Shown: positions 25,086-37,053 of the stretch, in pieces | Position numbering within the stretch: position 1 is the first letter of the stretch | Layout of the letters: every line of letters begins with the position of its first letter | From: Bradysia coprophila | Taxonomy: Eukaryota; Arthropoda; Insecta; Diptera; Sciaridae | Direction: 5' to 3' | Assembly: GCF_014529535.1 (NCBI RefSeq) | Contig: NW_023503409.1 | Coordinates: 7,378,390 to 7,442,389 of the forward strand | Length of the DNA stretch: 64,000 bases | Translations under genes and position numbers: made by a program | The notes under the pieces: generated by a model | Database searches by the model: none | The model's input: only the letters and a program-made list of their open reading frames with translations | What the model was told of the DNA's origin: nothing

Positions 25086-27033
25086 GGGATATAGATTTAA
25101 CTCAGACATTCTTCACTTTCGATAAGAATGATTACGGCTTTCAGTTATATTTAGTTAACTGGGTGATAAAAGTAACGTCCTTATTCTAACAATATCGGTC
25201 TTGTTAGATCTAGGTGGATCAGTCTCCGTCCATAACTTTCCACTGCAAAGAAGTTTTATATCCTTAATAATGTTTGTTAGCTCACAGATTTCATTATGCT
25301 TTCCCTCAGTCAACTTTCACGATTTCTCTGCTAAACTGCCCAAATGAGCAAATAAAATTTCGTTGAAATTCTTAAATTTTCCGTTTCAGTTTTAAAGGTG
25401 CCAGGATAATTCATAGAAACCGAAATTTTCCTGTGGACACATCCATTTAATATGCAGAGTTTGTCATTTTTCCTCCAATTATAAACAAATCGATTTAGCT
25501 TGTACCATAATATTATTTTTCGGGGTTAAATCCATGGGCAAGGAGTCTAGATCAGTGTAGTCTAAAATATAATCAGTTAACCAATTCTGTCACCAATGTG
25601 AAGTCAACACAAAACAGTTGCTTTCCACTAAGTTTTTATACAAAACAACTATCAAACTATACTCCTAATATTTTCACTTGTATTGCAAAAAAAATGTATA
25701 CAAAACTAGGGATGAGAATATTATGAGCTCGATGACATAATAGATGTGTTTATCCGTTCACTTTATTCGTTCAATAATGTAAAATACGAAAGTTTTTAAA
25801 AAAAAGATATTGCGATTGGAATACAATATGAATAATGTCCTAAATACAATACCATGGACCTGTACCATTCATAAAAATAAAAGGACGAGAACTCGATCGA
25901 TGATAGATTTTGCACTTGAGTGTGATAATGGTTATTTATGACATCGATTGCAAACTACTTTATTAATTAATAAAGTACTTTGCACTGATATTCATACAAT
26001 GATTTATGTAACATCTAAAGTTCGAAGTTTTTGAAAAATATGATGTTCAGTTGTATAATAGTTATTTATCGCTTCGATCGTTTGATAACATCACATCTAG
26101 TTAGGAAAATAACCTCTTTTCGAAACTTGTTGCATAAACTATTATTATACAACCGAGTGATAAATGCTTTTTTAGGCACTAGATGTGTAGATGTGACAAT
26201 ACACATCGTGTGCATAAAGAAACATTGATCATCGAGTTGCATACAACGTTTTATGCCACAGAGGCATCTAAAGTTCGCAAATTTTGCATATTATGATGCT
26301 GAGTGGCATAAAGTAATTTAACCTGCAGAAATTGGTAAATTACAAATCACCCACGCTTCGTTAGCGGACTACTTACCTCTAGCAGATAAACTGGTGGCTA
26401 ATATTTTTCTGCCAAGTAACATTTGTAAAACTAAAACAAAATTTTGGGAAGATCTTTTTTAGGGAAGATTTCTGTTGGGAAATTAGTAGTTATGAAAATA
26501 GATCGCTTAAAAGACCGAATTCGCTCAGTTATGCCGAATAATTCATCATACATCAGTAACACATTTACCCATTTCTCTCTTTTACCCTGTTTATCGGTGA
26601 CACGAAATTTCAATACAAGGAAATTAGATCAATAGACTGTTTTGATCAGTGCGAGAAGTCCGAAGAGAAGTTAATTATAAGTTGCATTGCTGGACTTTTC
26701 ACTGCATTTTTCCGTAATGTATTATGATGAGAGCGAGAGGTCCGAATACCAGTTAATTATGGCTTGCCTTGTTACCAATGAATGTGCATGCCAGGTATGG
26801 CCGATTCTTCAAAATCTGTCGATTTATCTTGAACGCACTCATTATTTTTGACAAAAGAATATGAAAATGGGTGCGTTAGAATCCGTTTTTAAAATCGGTA
26901 TTTCCTCCGAGGTGACATTAGACCATACCTGAGTGGTTTATATTCATTGCTTGTCACTGGACATAAACTTTTGACATAGCAGAGCAAGTTAAAATAATTG
27001 GTCCAAATTACATTTCCTTCTCTGTCATATAAC
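25086..27033. other. No gene; ggcactag repeat pieces
   Basis: A copy of the ggcactagatgtg / catcgtgtgc repeat lies at 26170-26240. Otherwise nothing supportable. Confidence 0.45.
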
Positions 27034-27262
27034 CAAGGTTCTGAAAGAACAAGTTAAGACACTCACGAAGGCGGGTGAAATCAAATTTGTTAAACGTACT
27101 CATTACATATTATATGAAAAGTCTACTTGAAATAGAGAAGAATTGTTGAGTTGAAATCGTCATATAAAGTTTCTCAAAACTAGTTGGCGCCACAGGAAAT
27201 TGTGATTCCATCGCCGTCGTGATCAACTCGAAAGTGTCGTAACCTGTTCTTTCAGAACCTTG
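27034..27262. mobile_element. Complete ccaaggttctg MITE
   Basis: Starts caaggttctgaaagaac, ends gttctttcagaaccttg, 229 bp; interior gcgggtgaaatcaaatttg matches 16164-16182. Confidence 0.7.
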
Positions 27263-28138
27263 CCCATCAATAACAGTCTATACCGTCTATACGCATTTCA
27301 TTCGCTTTTTAATTACGTATGTTACGATTCGTTAAAGCCTGTACCGCCCCGCCTGTACGTTTTGCGTTACGAAACTGTCAAACGTCTGTAGCTGTCAACA
27401 AAGATTGTCAATTTTATTGTTAAGTAGTGTTATTATCGCTGATTGTATTGAATTATTTGTTTATTTCTTGTTACAAGTGATTTGCCGACTTTACAAGTTA
27501 CTGTAATTTTCGTACGATAAATGAAACTGCACACGCAAATTTGTTAAAACAATTTTCATGACTCACTTAACTTTAATGTTACAGAACTGGGTGATAAATC
27601 ATTTCGAAAGCAGAAACCCCCTGGGGCTTATCCTTCAAGGAAGGACCAAGTTTATTGATTTTATTTTCGGTTGGGTTTGTTGTAGGGTTCGCTTGCCCTA
27701 TTTTGTCCCTAAAAATATCCTTAGGTCATCAGCTAAAGATAATATTATTTGTAGATTCTGTAATATGCTTCAGTATAAATTAATAGCATCTGTAAATAAA
27801 TAATGGCAAAAGAAACTCTTAAACGTAATCCAGACTATTCACTGTTACTACCACTATTTCAGATGTGAACCTGTGGCCTCGAGACACTTTCTTGCTGTGA
27901 AAATAAATGACCACAAAATTCAGAAGACGCATGACGATCAATCATCAGCATCATTGCGTGTTATCTTACTATAAATAATAAATATATTGCGAAGCATTTC
28001 AATTTCAATAAAATAATTTTTTAATTTTCTTCACATTTTTGTAATGCTATAAATCACTTAAATTGCATGCAATACTATCGATATTACCAATTATAACCAT
28101 TGAAAAACGTCTAACCAATTTGCTTTACAATTTAACAG
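27263..28138 (+). other. Spacer upstream of the plus-strand zinc-finger exon
   Basis: Holds a possible acceptor (aatgttacag, 27584) followed by a short phase-1 frame, but without a recognisable domain. A promoter for the exon at 28139 could lie here; I cannot point to one. Confidence 0.25.
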
Positions 28139-28392
28139 GTTATCAAATTCACATTGGAGACGATCAGAAGTTCGTATGCAAATTTTGTGGAAAAACATTT
28201 TCATCGAAACGCAATGTTGTGAGGCACATTCAATGCAATTGCAGTCAAATCGAACCGTTACAGAAACTGTATTGTAGCTATTGTTCGTACGTGTGTACCC
28301 GAATGGATAATTTCAATGCTCACATGAAGTCACACTACGCCAAAGGATGGACTTTTAGTCAATTAGAACAATATGACAAAAAGTATTACTAG
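28139..28392 (+). CDS. lola: lola-type two-finger terminal exon on the opposite strand
   Basis: Plus-strand acceptor caatttaacag ends at 28138; the exon opens with GT and then full codons, so a donor ending in G yields Gly-Tyr-Gln-Ile-His, the same phase as every minus-strand module. Finger 1 is CKFCGKTF ... VVRHIQCNC and finger 2 is CSYCSYVC ... NAHMKSH, followed by a 20-residue tail to TAG. There is no BTB or start exon upstream within the window on this strand. Being inverted relative to the other modules, it cannot join the shared minus-strand exons by ordinary cis-splicing; trans-splicing, a separate plus-strand gene, or a recent inversion are the options. Confidence 0.82.
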
Positions 28393-29390
28393 CGTCGTGT
28401 AGGAGCGTCGTCGTTTGTGTAGTAAACTCATTTTAACTTTGTGGTTTTGTCATTCATTCATTAGAACAACTAAAAAGTTAAAATGAGAACAGTGTACACT
28501 GTACAATGAGTTGAGTACGTAATTGATTCCTTTTGGATAATTTTTTTGTTCATTGTAACTTCCGTGGACCACGCATCAGATGAACATGGGAGTTCACAAT
28601 TTTGCAGGGGTTTATTTATAAAAAGAAAAAAAAGCAAACAAATAAAGTGACTCGAACTGATCAGGATGGAATTCTTGATTGCAAGACTCAGTTTTTGAGT
28701 CTTAAAAAAAGTGAGAAAAAGAAGCAGGTGAGAGCAGATAAAGTGATACAATTTTCAGACAGGCGCCGCCGACTTCCACGGTTAGCTAGGGCAACACATC
28801 ATATTTTAATAGACATTTTCTTTGTGAAATATTTTTTGGTTGTCTAAAATTATTAGCCTTTTGGCCCCAACGAATTGAAGTAGTCGTTACTGATTTCAGA
28901 ACAAAAATAACAAAGTCCTAGATTTAACTGGTATCACATCAGTTAATTTCGTATATTGCCCGAAATTATATGCAAATATCTCAGATAACAACTCGGAAAA
29001 CACCGTCTCATGTATGGAAATGCGCATCCGGAGTACGAGATAGGATTTATCTATCTACTGAGGCTAAGTACTTCATATACCCTAAACCTATTTTACATTC
29101 CTGAACAACAACCACCAGTTTTGTTTTTGAAAGTAACGAGTGTTTCTTCCGTACTTTGAATTTTAATTCTTCTTGAAACCTCTAAAAACCATCGGTATGT
29201 CCAATAGAAGTTGTAAGATTAGCGTTATTATTGCGATTGCAGATCTAATGCAATAAAAAAAACTCGGTTGCACGATCGCTACTCTATTTACAAAAATAAT
29301 TATTAATTAACGAGCAAACGATTTATTATCACCTTTAATTTCACACGGTTTGAATGTGGCAGTGATTATTTACAAAGATTTATTTACATA
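28393..29390. other. No gene recognised
   Basis: No supportable feature. Confidence 0.45.
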
Positions 29391-29632
29391 CACTCACCTC
29401 AAAATATTAAGCAGTAAATCCGAGTATAACGGGTATCGTACTAAGATACGAATCGTGAAGACTAAGAGAAACAGAGAGTCGCGTGGAGGGCCTATTTTTA
29501 GGAATTTAATTCTTTAAAATTTCCTAAATATTTGACTGTCTAAATTTAGGAATTTTTATAGAATTTTCATGAATTTTTAAACTAAAAATATACCCTGGTC
29601 GCGTCAAATTGCTAAGTATTTTGAGGTGAGTG
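29391..29632. mobile_element. MITE with cactcacctcaaaata ends
   Basis: cactcacctcaaaata at 29391 answers tattttgaggtgagtg ending at 29632; 242 bp, AT-rich, non-coding. Confidence 0.7.
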
Positions 29633-31256
29633 TAAGTTTTAACCATACCACGATAAAAAGTTTTAATATTCTCGAATATACTATTGACATTAATGACATT
29701 AATTGCAATAAACTTTATTCGTAAAGTGGCTGACTGGCTAGTTTCCTAACTAAAGATTCTCCTCCCCCATCAATTCCATTTCCAATAAATCATTGAATGT
29801 CGGCTATATGTCCTGATTGATTTTCTAGACTTTTTCGTAACTGTTTTTTCAACCTAAACACTCATCTGCGCAACGCCGGTCAATCCTGCTACTTTATTTA
29901 TTGCATTAGTTAAATTATTAACTTATCGTACATATTGACTTCCGGTGAATTAACCGACTCGAGTCGGTAAATGTCGGCAGTATTTTTTTTCTAGTTGGAA
30001 ATTGAAATTGTTCCTTAAACGTTGTCTGTAGAAAAAGAATCACCAAACTGCATAGTATATGATGATAGACATAACACAACTTTCGAATGGTTAATACACA
30101 AGCATTTCTATCGATTGTTTGTTCAAATTAAGTGAATTGTATACTTAGCTGCTGTGATATAATAAGTAAGTATCCCTGCTATTGTTATGTGGTATAATAA
30201 ATAAATTGAAATAAATCAAAAAAATTCGTTCAGAGTTCATCATGCACGAAAAAAAAAGATTTAAATTTGACTTAGTTGAAGTGTATTACGAGTCAGTGTT
30301 ACGTACGTATGATATATAGTGGAAACCGTCCGACCTGAATGTTTCTTTAGTGTGTGTTTCATGTGTGTTACTAAAAACAAAACTAAAAAAACTTGGCAAT
30401 TCATCAAAATCATACCATACGTAATTGATACGGTCTCAAGTATAAGATAAGGATCTCATTTACTATTTTAAAAAGTTACATTGACCTTTTTAATGATGCA
30501 GTTCGTTGTTAATTATTGCTTATTCCAAGCGAATGTACGTATTCAAATTCCATTAAATGCAAACCTTAGTCAAAATAATTTTCTGCAACGCGGTAACACT
30601 ACCAACAATTGGAGTTTAGGCACTGCTTGGTGCATCTGCACTGACAGAAGTTATTAACAAATGTAATAGTATAAATGTTGGCAAAAGTTTTTGCAAAAAG
30701 TGGTCACCGGCTTACCGGCTTACTATTCCCAGTCAAGGTATTTTTTACGATGCAGATTGGCAAAGGTCTTAAAAAACAACAACAAGTCAATTTTTGGATT
30801 ATTAACAAATCATACCCAATTTTAGGAATTACTTAAACATTCTTCAAAATTCTCCAAAACTCCTAAATTTTAGAATTTTGAGAATTTGAAGGATTGTATT
30901 CTGAAATTTCTCAAAATTCTTAGAAATTCTTCAAAATTAGTGAACTAAGTTTTTGATTCTCAAAATTGAATTTTGTATCACTTTTTCCTTAAAATTCCTG
31001 AATATTCTTCAAATTCTTCTTAAAATTCCTATCGAACATTCACTAAAATAGGCTATGCGGAATACCTACTACAGCAGAAATCGTCACTCAATTTGTCCGA
31101 AATTAAAGATATGAATTATACGAACATAACACCCAGCACCTTTTTTTCATAATGTCAGTGCAAAATTACAATTAAGGCTGCTAATGGTATTATTGGTATC
31201 AAAAAACTACTCTTTTTGACGTGTAAAAACCTCTATTACCCTGCTTGGTGCTTTGA
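29633..31256. other. No gene; cryptic AT-rich repetition
   Basis: 30830-31030 is a drift of aaaattctt/tcaaaattc words, similar in style to 60050-60250 and 62760-62910. No coding evidence. Confidence 0.4.
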
Positions 31257-31463
31257 TCAATGAAAGTAAATAGATAGGTATGGCCAAACGTTCAAATTTG
31301 TTCTAGCCGGAGCACATACGGATTTGCATGGCGCCACCTCAAACGAACTCATTTCTAGGGCAAATTTCTACTAGAAATGAGTTCGTTTGAGGTGGCGCCA
31401 TGCAAATCCGTATGTGCTCCGACTTGTATGAACTGGCCATACCTACTTATCTACTTTCATTGG
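31257..31463. mobile_element. Hairpin MITE, near-perfect 207-bp palindrome
   Basis: The stem agccggagcacatacgg at 31304 to its complement ending 31423 encloses a loop of about a dozen bases; outer flanks atgaaagtaaatagat and atctactttcat extend it. Near-perfect arms suggest recent origin. Confidence 0.8.
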
Positions 31464-31528
31464 CTTTGATAACACCCACATTCCCAACTGCGTAGAGTAA
31501 AGACATTTTCAACGACGTAACTATTAAA

Positions 31529-31675
31529 ACCAATACTCTCTCTAGCAAACAAACTCTCAAATTCTACATTTGGAGTGACTACGGTGTAATTTACACGCAA
31601 ATTCCAAAGGCTACTTGAAACTTTCATCACCTTAATAAAAGCAGTTTGTTTGTTTGCTAGAGAGAGTATTGTTAA
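31529..31675. repeat. Inverted repeat, caatactctctctagcaaac arms
   Basis: The left arm at 31531 matches gtttgctagagagagtattg ending at 31671. A similar core (caatactctctctagcatc) occurs at 37315, so the unit is dispersed. Confidence 0.65.
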
Positions 31676-31774
31676 AACGGATAACGAAAGCAACTGGTGT
31701 CTAGTAAGGATTTGGTTCGGAATTCTTGTTCTTTATCGATAAAAAATACAAAACATGATTAAATCAATAATTAA

Positions 31775-31869
31775 GATTAAACTCTGAATCGCTCAGTAGA
31801 ATAACATTTATTGCCTGCTATGGCAATAAATTAATATTCCACTGAGCGATTCCGAGTTAAACTTTAATT
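31775..31869. repeat. Inverted repeat around a central hairpin
   Basis: attaaactctgaatcgctcag answers ctgagcgattccgagttaa; the centre ttgcctgctatggcaa is also hairpin-like. Confidence 0.65.
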
Positions 31870-32595
31870 AGATAACAAGTTACAGTTAACTTCCATCAAG
31901 GTTGTGCCAAACATTCAAATTCGCCCAGTTTAATTCACAATTGTTTTATTGTTGATAAAGTTACGTACGCGCGATACGCATGTTTACGTATGGTCCATTT
32001 ATTTTTGTATATAATCTCCAAAAAAAGCCGGCTAAATGACGTATCGTTAAGTTAAGCATGGTTACGTTGACATTGTAACAATCAAACCAATCAAAAATGA
32101 AAAAAGCCGGCATTATAATGACGTAACAATCACCTGAGAATATTAGTTCTATTAATTCCATCAAGATTGATCGAAATAAACGTTGCCACTACAGTTCATT
32201 ATGTTTGAATGTGCCCAGGTATCGTGTTCGATCTTTTATTTAAATTGCCGTGATACAATTAATCACAGACACAGTATAAATACGCATTTTTCATTGGACA
32301 ATTAAATTGAATAAATCCAATTAGAATATTATTATAGACAGCACAGAGCTGCAGTTATTTTTTACCCTGATACACACGGCAGTTTAAATTATCGATTGCC
32401 ACATAAACAAATTAAATAAAAAGAGTTTGATGAGAGTTCAATTTGCGATGTGTACGAGCTAAATGTGAAACAATCGTAGTCGTAAAGTGCACCGCAACCG
32501 AAATAAATCAGTTCAGTCGGTTTACATAACTGAAAACCGCATAGACAGGCAACAAATATAGAAATTTTTTTGCAGAGATAACTGAAAAATGTTAC

Positions 32596-32643
32596 AGTGA
32601 CGTCGTCGATCTTTCGTTACGTGACGTAGTAGAGAGTATAAAG
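32596..32643 (+). promoter_or_regulatory. Desaturase core promoter
   Basis: A TATA box (TATAAAG, 32637-32643) lies 171 bp before the start codon, preceded by two TGACGT elements (32597 and 32621), the first a CRE-like TGACGTCG. A second TATATAAG at about 32690 and an acceptor-like ttcgcag at 32745-32751 leave the 5' UTR structure open. Confidence 0.5.
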
Positions 32644-32813
32644 AAGGTACAACGTGCCATTCATAATCTAATCATGAACTCTGAACTTGTTATATAAGAA
32701 AGTGGCTGATAATAAATCATTTCTATCTTATCCTTCGCAGCAAACGTTTGTTCCACACAACGAATTCGCAAATCAGTTCGTATTGAAGTGAGGTTGGAAG
32801 TGTGTTATAGAAA

Positions 32814-34167
32814 ATGTGTCCGGGACCGAATTCTAATTTGAAAATGGATGATCCGATTGAATTATCCAAAGCGGGCTATACACATATTGATGGCACGCCA
32901 AAGCCTCAGCCAATACCGAAACCGCAATTCACGTTGACCGAATTGAAAGCTGGTAAGCGATCACAGACAATAATTGATTATGATACCTCTAGTAGGTTAA
33001 TTCATCCGTTGAAAGATAAAAAAATCAATTTTCCATTGACCGAATAGCCGTACCTGCTCACTGTTTCGAACGTTCAATGGTCAAATCGTTCGGTTATTTA
33101 GCATGGAATCTTCTCGTTTGCATTGTGCTGTTTTATGGTACATACATTCTGCTGGAATTGTTATCGCTGCCGTTGGTGATTAAGGTGCCAGCATATTTGG
33201 CTTATTGGTTCGTGCAGGGCAGTTACATGGCCGGAATATGGGTAATAGCGCACGAATGTGGTCATCAGGCGTTTTCGGAAAATCACATTGTCAACGACAT
33301 TGTCGGTTTGATTTTCCATTCGGCACTTTTGGTGCCATATCACAGTTGGAAAATTACGCATCGCCGTCATCACTCAAATACCGGAAGTTGTGAAAATGAT
33401 GAGGTGTTCGTGCCAGTTTGTCAAAGTCAGTTGAAACCAAGTTGGTCGGAAACGTTGGAAGACAGTCCCATCTACAATCTTTATAAGATTACTCTGATGT
33501 TGGTTGTCGGCTGGATGCCTGGCTACTTGTGCTTCAACGGATGGGGACCGAAAAAATACCGCAATGGCCCGAAAAGTCATTTCAATCCGTATGCCACATT
33601 CTTTCTGCCAAAGGAACGATTGAGTATTGTTCTGAGTGATATTGCGTTCGCCGCTGCTGTGTCGGTTGTTGGCTATTGCATCTACACGTACGGATTTGCA
33701 TTGGTTTTCAAATTGTATTTGGCGCCGTATGTGGTAACGAATGCGTATTTGGTGTTAATCACATTCTTACAACACACCGATACATACATACCGCATTTCC
33801 GCGAAGGTGAGTGGACGTGGCTCCGGGGGTCACTTTGCACCGTTGATCGTACGTTCGGAAAGTGGCTTGATGAGGTGCTTCATCATATTGTTGATACACA
33901 CGTCTGTCATCACATCTTCTCGAAGATGCCTCATTATCATGCGTCAGAAGCAACGGAAGCACTGAAACCAATTCTGGGACAATATTATTTGAAAGACACG
34001 ACGCCTGTGTTTACTGGTAAGGATACTTTCGTTAAAGAAAATGTTTAGTTCGTGGTTGAATTTACGAAACTTTTTCTTTTCAATTTGCAGCTCTATGGCG
34101 TTCATTCACTCATTGCAAATTCGTCCCAGACGATGGTAAAGTTGTATTTTATCAAAAGAGTATGTAA
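32814..34167 (+). CDS. FAD2: FAD2-type Delta12 fatty acid desaturase
   Basis: Three exons: 32814-32952, 33048-34016 and 34091-34167 (introns 95 and 74 bp, both phase 1, GTAAG donors), 394 residues, the usual length for this family. It would insert a double bond at the Delta12 position of acyl chains (oleoyl to linoleoyl) at the ER membrane using cytochrome b5. The three di-iron histidine boxes are HECGH (about 115-119), HRRHH (151-155) and HVCHH (331-335), with FTLTELK near the N-terminus, VPYHSW before box 2, LQHTDTYIPH and WLRGSLCTVDR. The C-terminus keeps PHYHA and EATEALKP. HVCHH replaces the common HVAHH. This is the methyl-end desaturase family of plants, fungi and some invertebrates, not the acyl-CoA Delta9 family that insects normally use. 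No ER retrieval signal beyond the terminal YQKSM was recognised. Confidence 0.92.
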
Positions 34168-34207
34168 AATGTGGTAGTCGAATGTTGTTATATTATCATT
34201 AGTTTTG

Positions 34208-34213
34208 AATAAA
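34208..34213 (+). terminator. Desaturase poly(A) signal
   Basis: AATAAA 41 bp after the stop codon, in AT-rich 3' sequence. Confidence 0.6.
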
Positions 34214-34522
34214 ATTCTAAATTTCATTTAATGAAAAAAAAGCAATTAAGATAACAACAAAGTGGATTTGATTTTTTTGCTGGTACAATCACGCAGTGGT
34301 GAGCAATCGAATGACAACAAACGTTTTTTTTTTGGTAAGCGTTCACAGACATCAATTTTTTTCCTCATTTTCAAGTAGGGACTTCGGTGTCATTGTCAGG
34401 CTTCGTCTGGTTTCACTTATTAGATTATCATTTTACTCAGTGTCCCCCATGGAAATGAGTTATTACTTCACTGACATGAGCGTTAAGACTCATTTCCCGG
34501 TGGCTTAGTGCGTAGAATATTT

Positions 34523-34594
34523 TACTAACTGCCCCATGCGAAAGTTGACCATTAAATAGCAATTTGCCTCGGCGTTTCGCATGGGGCAGGTAGT
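34523..34594. repeat. Inverted repeat, actaactgccccatgcgaaa arms
   Basis: 20-bp arms with one mismatch around a 32-bp loop; small MITE or hairpin. Confidence 0.65.
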
Positions 34595-36453
34595 CAACCA
34601 GAATACATTGGATGCTGCTACGTCCTTCATTACTTCGGGAACAATTGTGTGATTCTTGCAAACTCACTCGTGTGTTTTTGAGCAACTTGCTTTGGCAACG
34701 TTTTTTGACAAAATCACAAAATTGTTACCTCATGTAATGAACTACTTTCGCAGCATCCAATTCCAATGTAACCTACTATTAGTTCCTGAGGGTTTCGGTC
34801 GTTTTTCAAAACTCTTGTCACAGAGCTAACTTTTCAGCTTTCAATTACCTAGACCGTAACAAGGTAGATCGCCATTTTATCTGATACGTATGAACATTGA
34901 ACATTCCTCTTCCATACAAAGAAATTCACTAGAATCGAATTTGAATGACCTCCCCAAAGTTTACAGCCTTGTTAATGACGACTCTTGTTGATGCTATTAA
35001 TAATTTCCGTATAACTCGATTCTGCGTTCTAATTTTAATACTTGGAGAATTATGCCGCGTTTGGACCGAAGAAATAAATTCATTTTTTAGCAGGGCAGTT
35101 GTGGCTAGAACATTACTTTTTATTTATTCGTATTTAATTTAGAAACTTTCCCGCCTCCGAAACCTCCAGGAAGCCTCTTCTATTGCTCCACTTTCATAAA
35201 AAATACCTTCGTTTAACCTTCACACATTTCACTTACTCCCATAACCTTTACTCTAACAGACTTATCAATAATACCTTCCTGCCTGCATACGTGCATACAT
35301 TGTATGTGTATAAACACACCTGTTGAGTAATCAGTTTTCATAATATCGATTCATATTGCAATCGCATAGGTCACACAAAAATGCTGTAGGTTGTTCGAAC
35401 ACAAAATCAATTTTCAATCATTAGACGTGTGTTGCACCACCAATGTATATATAGATCATAGATGTATTAATTCCACATGAACTTGATTCTAAGGTAATTT
35501 CTTTTAGTTTCCATTTCCACTCTGTTTGTATTCGACCTATCGCTTAGCGACTATCAATAATGCATCAGATTGATTTACGTCGTTTATTGTGAGGTTTTGA
35601 ATCGAAATAGAATCAGAAACTTGTGAATGAATATCGCCACTTTCAAGATTTATTGATTTCATTTAATCTGTATAGCACGCACTCAAGGCTATTTTTATTG
35701 TTGTCGTTTTCTTTTTTTGTTTTACTTATCTACCTCGTGTAAAATTCATAATGCTGTAAAAATGTACCTTCATTGAACACGTAGCGTTAGAATAATGGGA
35801 CCGAAAGCGGACGTATTTTTAAACATGATTTTTTCTTACAGAAATTTCTCCAGTTAGGTCCTTCTTATCTCTTATGATTTTTGACGTTCTGACGTTTTGA
35901 CAAAAACTCCTTGGTTTAACTTCTTCTCAGAGAAAGATCTGACGGATTTTTTAGGTTCTTTCAGATTTTCTTTTGGCTCCCTTCTAGACTTCTCAGATCT
36001 TAAAGGGAAGGGAAGGGATCACATGTTGGTTCTTATAATCATGTGTTTGCATAAATCAGCATTTTCACGCCCACAACTACCAAAACAACTGATTTACCAC
36101 CAGTCAACATTTTCTCAATCAAAATTTTTTGCGTACTCTCGCCGAATGCGTCAACAACATCGATATCAGATGTTTTGGAATTTGGAAAATATTGGAACTG
36201 CGTCATTTATTCCTCTTTAGAGGTTTTTGTTTGATGTTTTTTGTTGGTTTTGCTTTAATTTTCTTTTGTCGATTTCATTGGTTTAATTTTATTTAAATCA
36301 ATTGATATGCACCGAATGTAAGGATCAACTTTCGCATGGGCAAGCAATAATAGCACAATACGTACGAGGTAACTATACTATTATCGAAACGCAATTTATG
36401 ATAATTGCAATTTTACTTCAAAACTAACGGAACAAAAATCTATTTGAATCATT
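34595..36453. other. No gene recognised
   Basis: No supportable coding or RNA gene. tttatt words near 36286 could give the poly(A) signal of the minus-strand gene that follows. Confidence 0.4.
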
Positions 36454-37053
36454 TTAAAATTTTTCGTGTATTGATCCGTGTAAGACGATTTGAGCTTCAT
36501 GGTGACCATTGTTGTATAAATCTGCATAAACCCTGTAATAGCCTTGCTTCGAATGAATGAGAACAGAGGCATCTAATTCGCAATTTGCATGGTATGTCGC
36601 CTAGGTACAAAACATGTTATAATTTTACACTTGAAGCTGCCGGTGTCCTGAAAATAATTTTCCTGTTTTTAATAATTACCTTTTTTATCGGACACGTTTT
36701 CGGATCGGGTAAGTTAGTACAGTCCTTCACAATTGGATATAAGAACGAACTGTAAGCCGTACAAATCCCAGTCTTGGGAATTGAAAAATAATGGGTGTAT
36801 GCACCGCAACCAGTATCACTACGGAAAATCTTTGCTTCCACCTAGATAAATTCATGGAAATAAAATCGGTACCACTAGAGTAGGTATATTTCCGTTACCG
36901 TCCAATTATCATCCATATCCACTTTTTGTTCGACATCTCCATTGAATAGGTAAATCGAGTCTGATCCTTTTTTCAGTCTTATATCTGCCTTAGTAATATC
37001 TAAGTAATTCCGAAATGATTCTTTCAATTCCATGACATCGAATTTGAACATGA
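36454..37053 (-). CDS. DUF1091-like secreted protein (5' end incomplete)
   Basis: Exons 36899-37053, 36680-36841 and 36454-36600, introns 57 and 79 bp, both phase 0. The protein shows the order typical of the insect DUF1091/DM8 family: a hydrophobic FNGDVEQKVDMDD strand, TGICTAYSS, a Cys-containing middle, the landmark CPIKK before an exon boundary, then QGYYRVYADLYNNG and IVLHGSIHEKF near the end. Members are small secreted or membrane-linked proteins, often in multigene sets, of mostly unknown role. No signal peptide is visible: the first Met in frame (37051 or 37033) follows an in-frame stop, so an upstream exon is probably missing from this model; the upstream flank holds MITE pieces (37250). 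A readthrough of the second donor gives a shorter frame ending at 36617. Confidence 0.6.

Noticed and set aside
27558-27803. Plus-strand frame with CRFC preceded by an acceptor-like ttacag
   Set aside because: The frame with CRFC is not in the phase shared by the modules; the phase-1 frame is short with no domain.
31457-31693. Minus-strand frame containing SWECG, like a lola finger end
   Set aside because: It lies in an inverted repeat, lacks the upstream Cys pair and has no acceptor in the right phase.
36617-36700. A 32-bp intron or readthrough ending for the DUF1091-like gene
   Set aside because: 32 bp is too short for a spliceosomal intron; the 79-bp alternative yields the expected family C-terminus.
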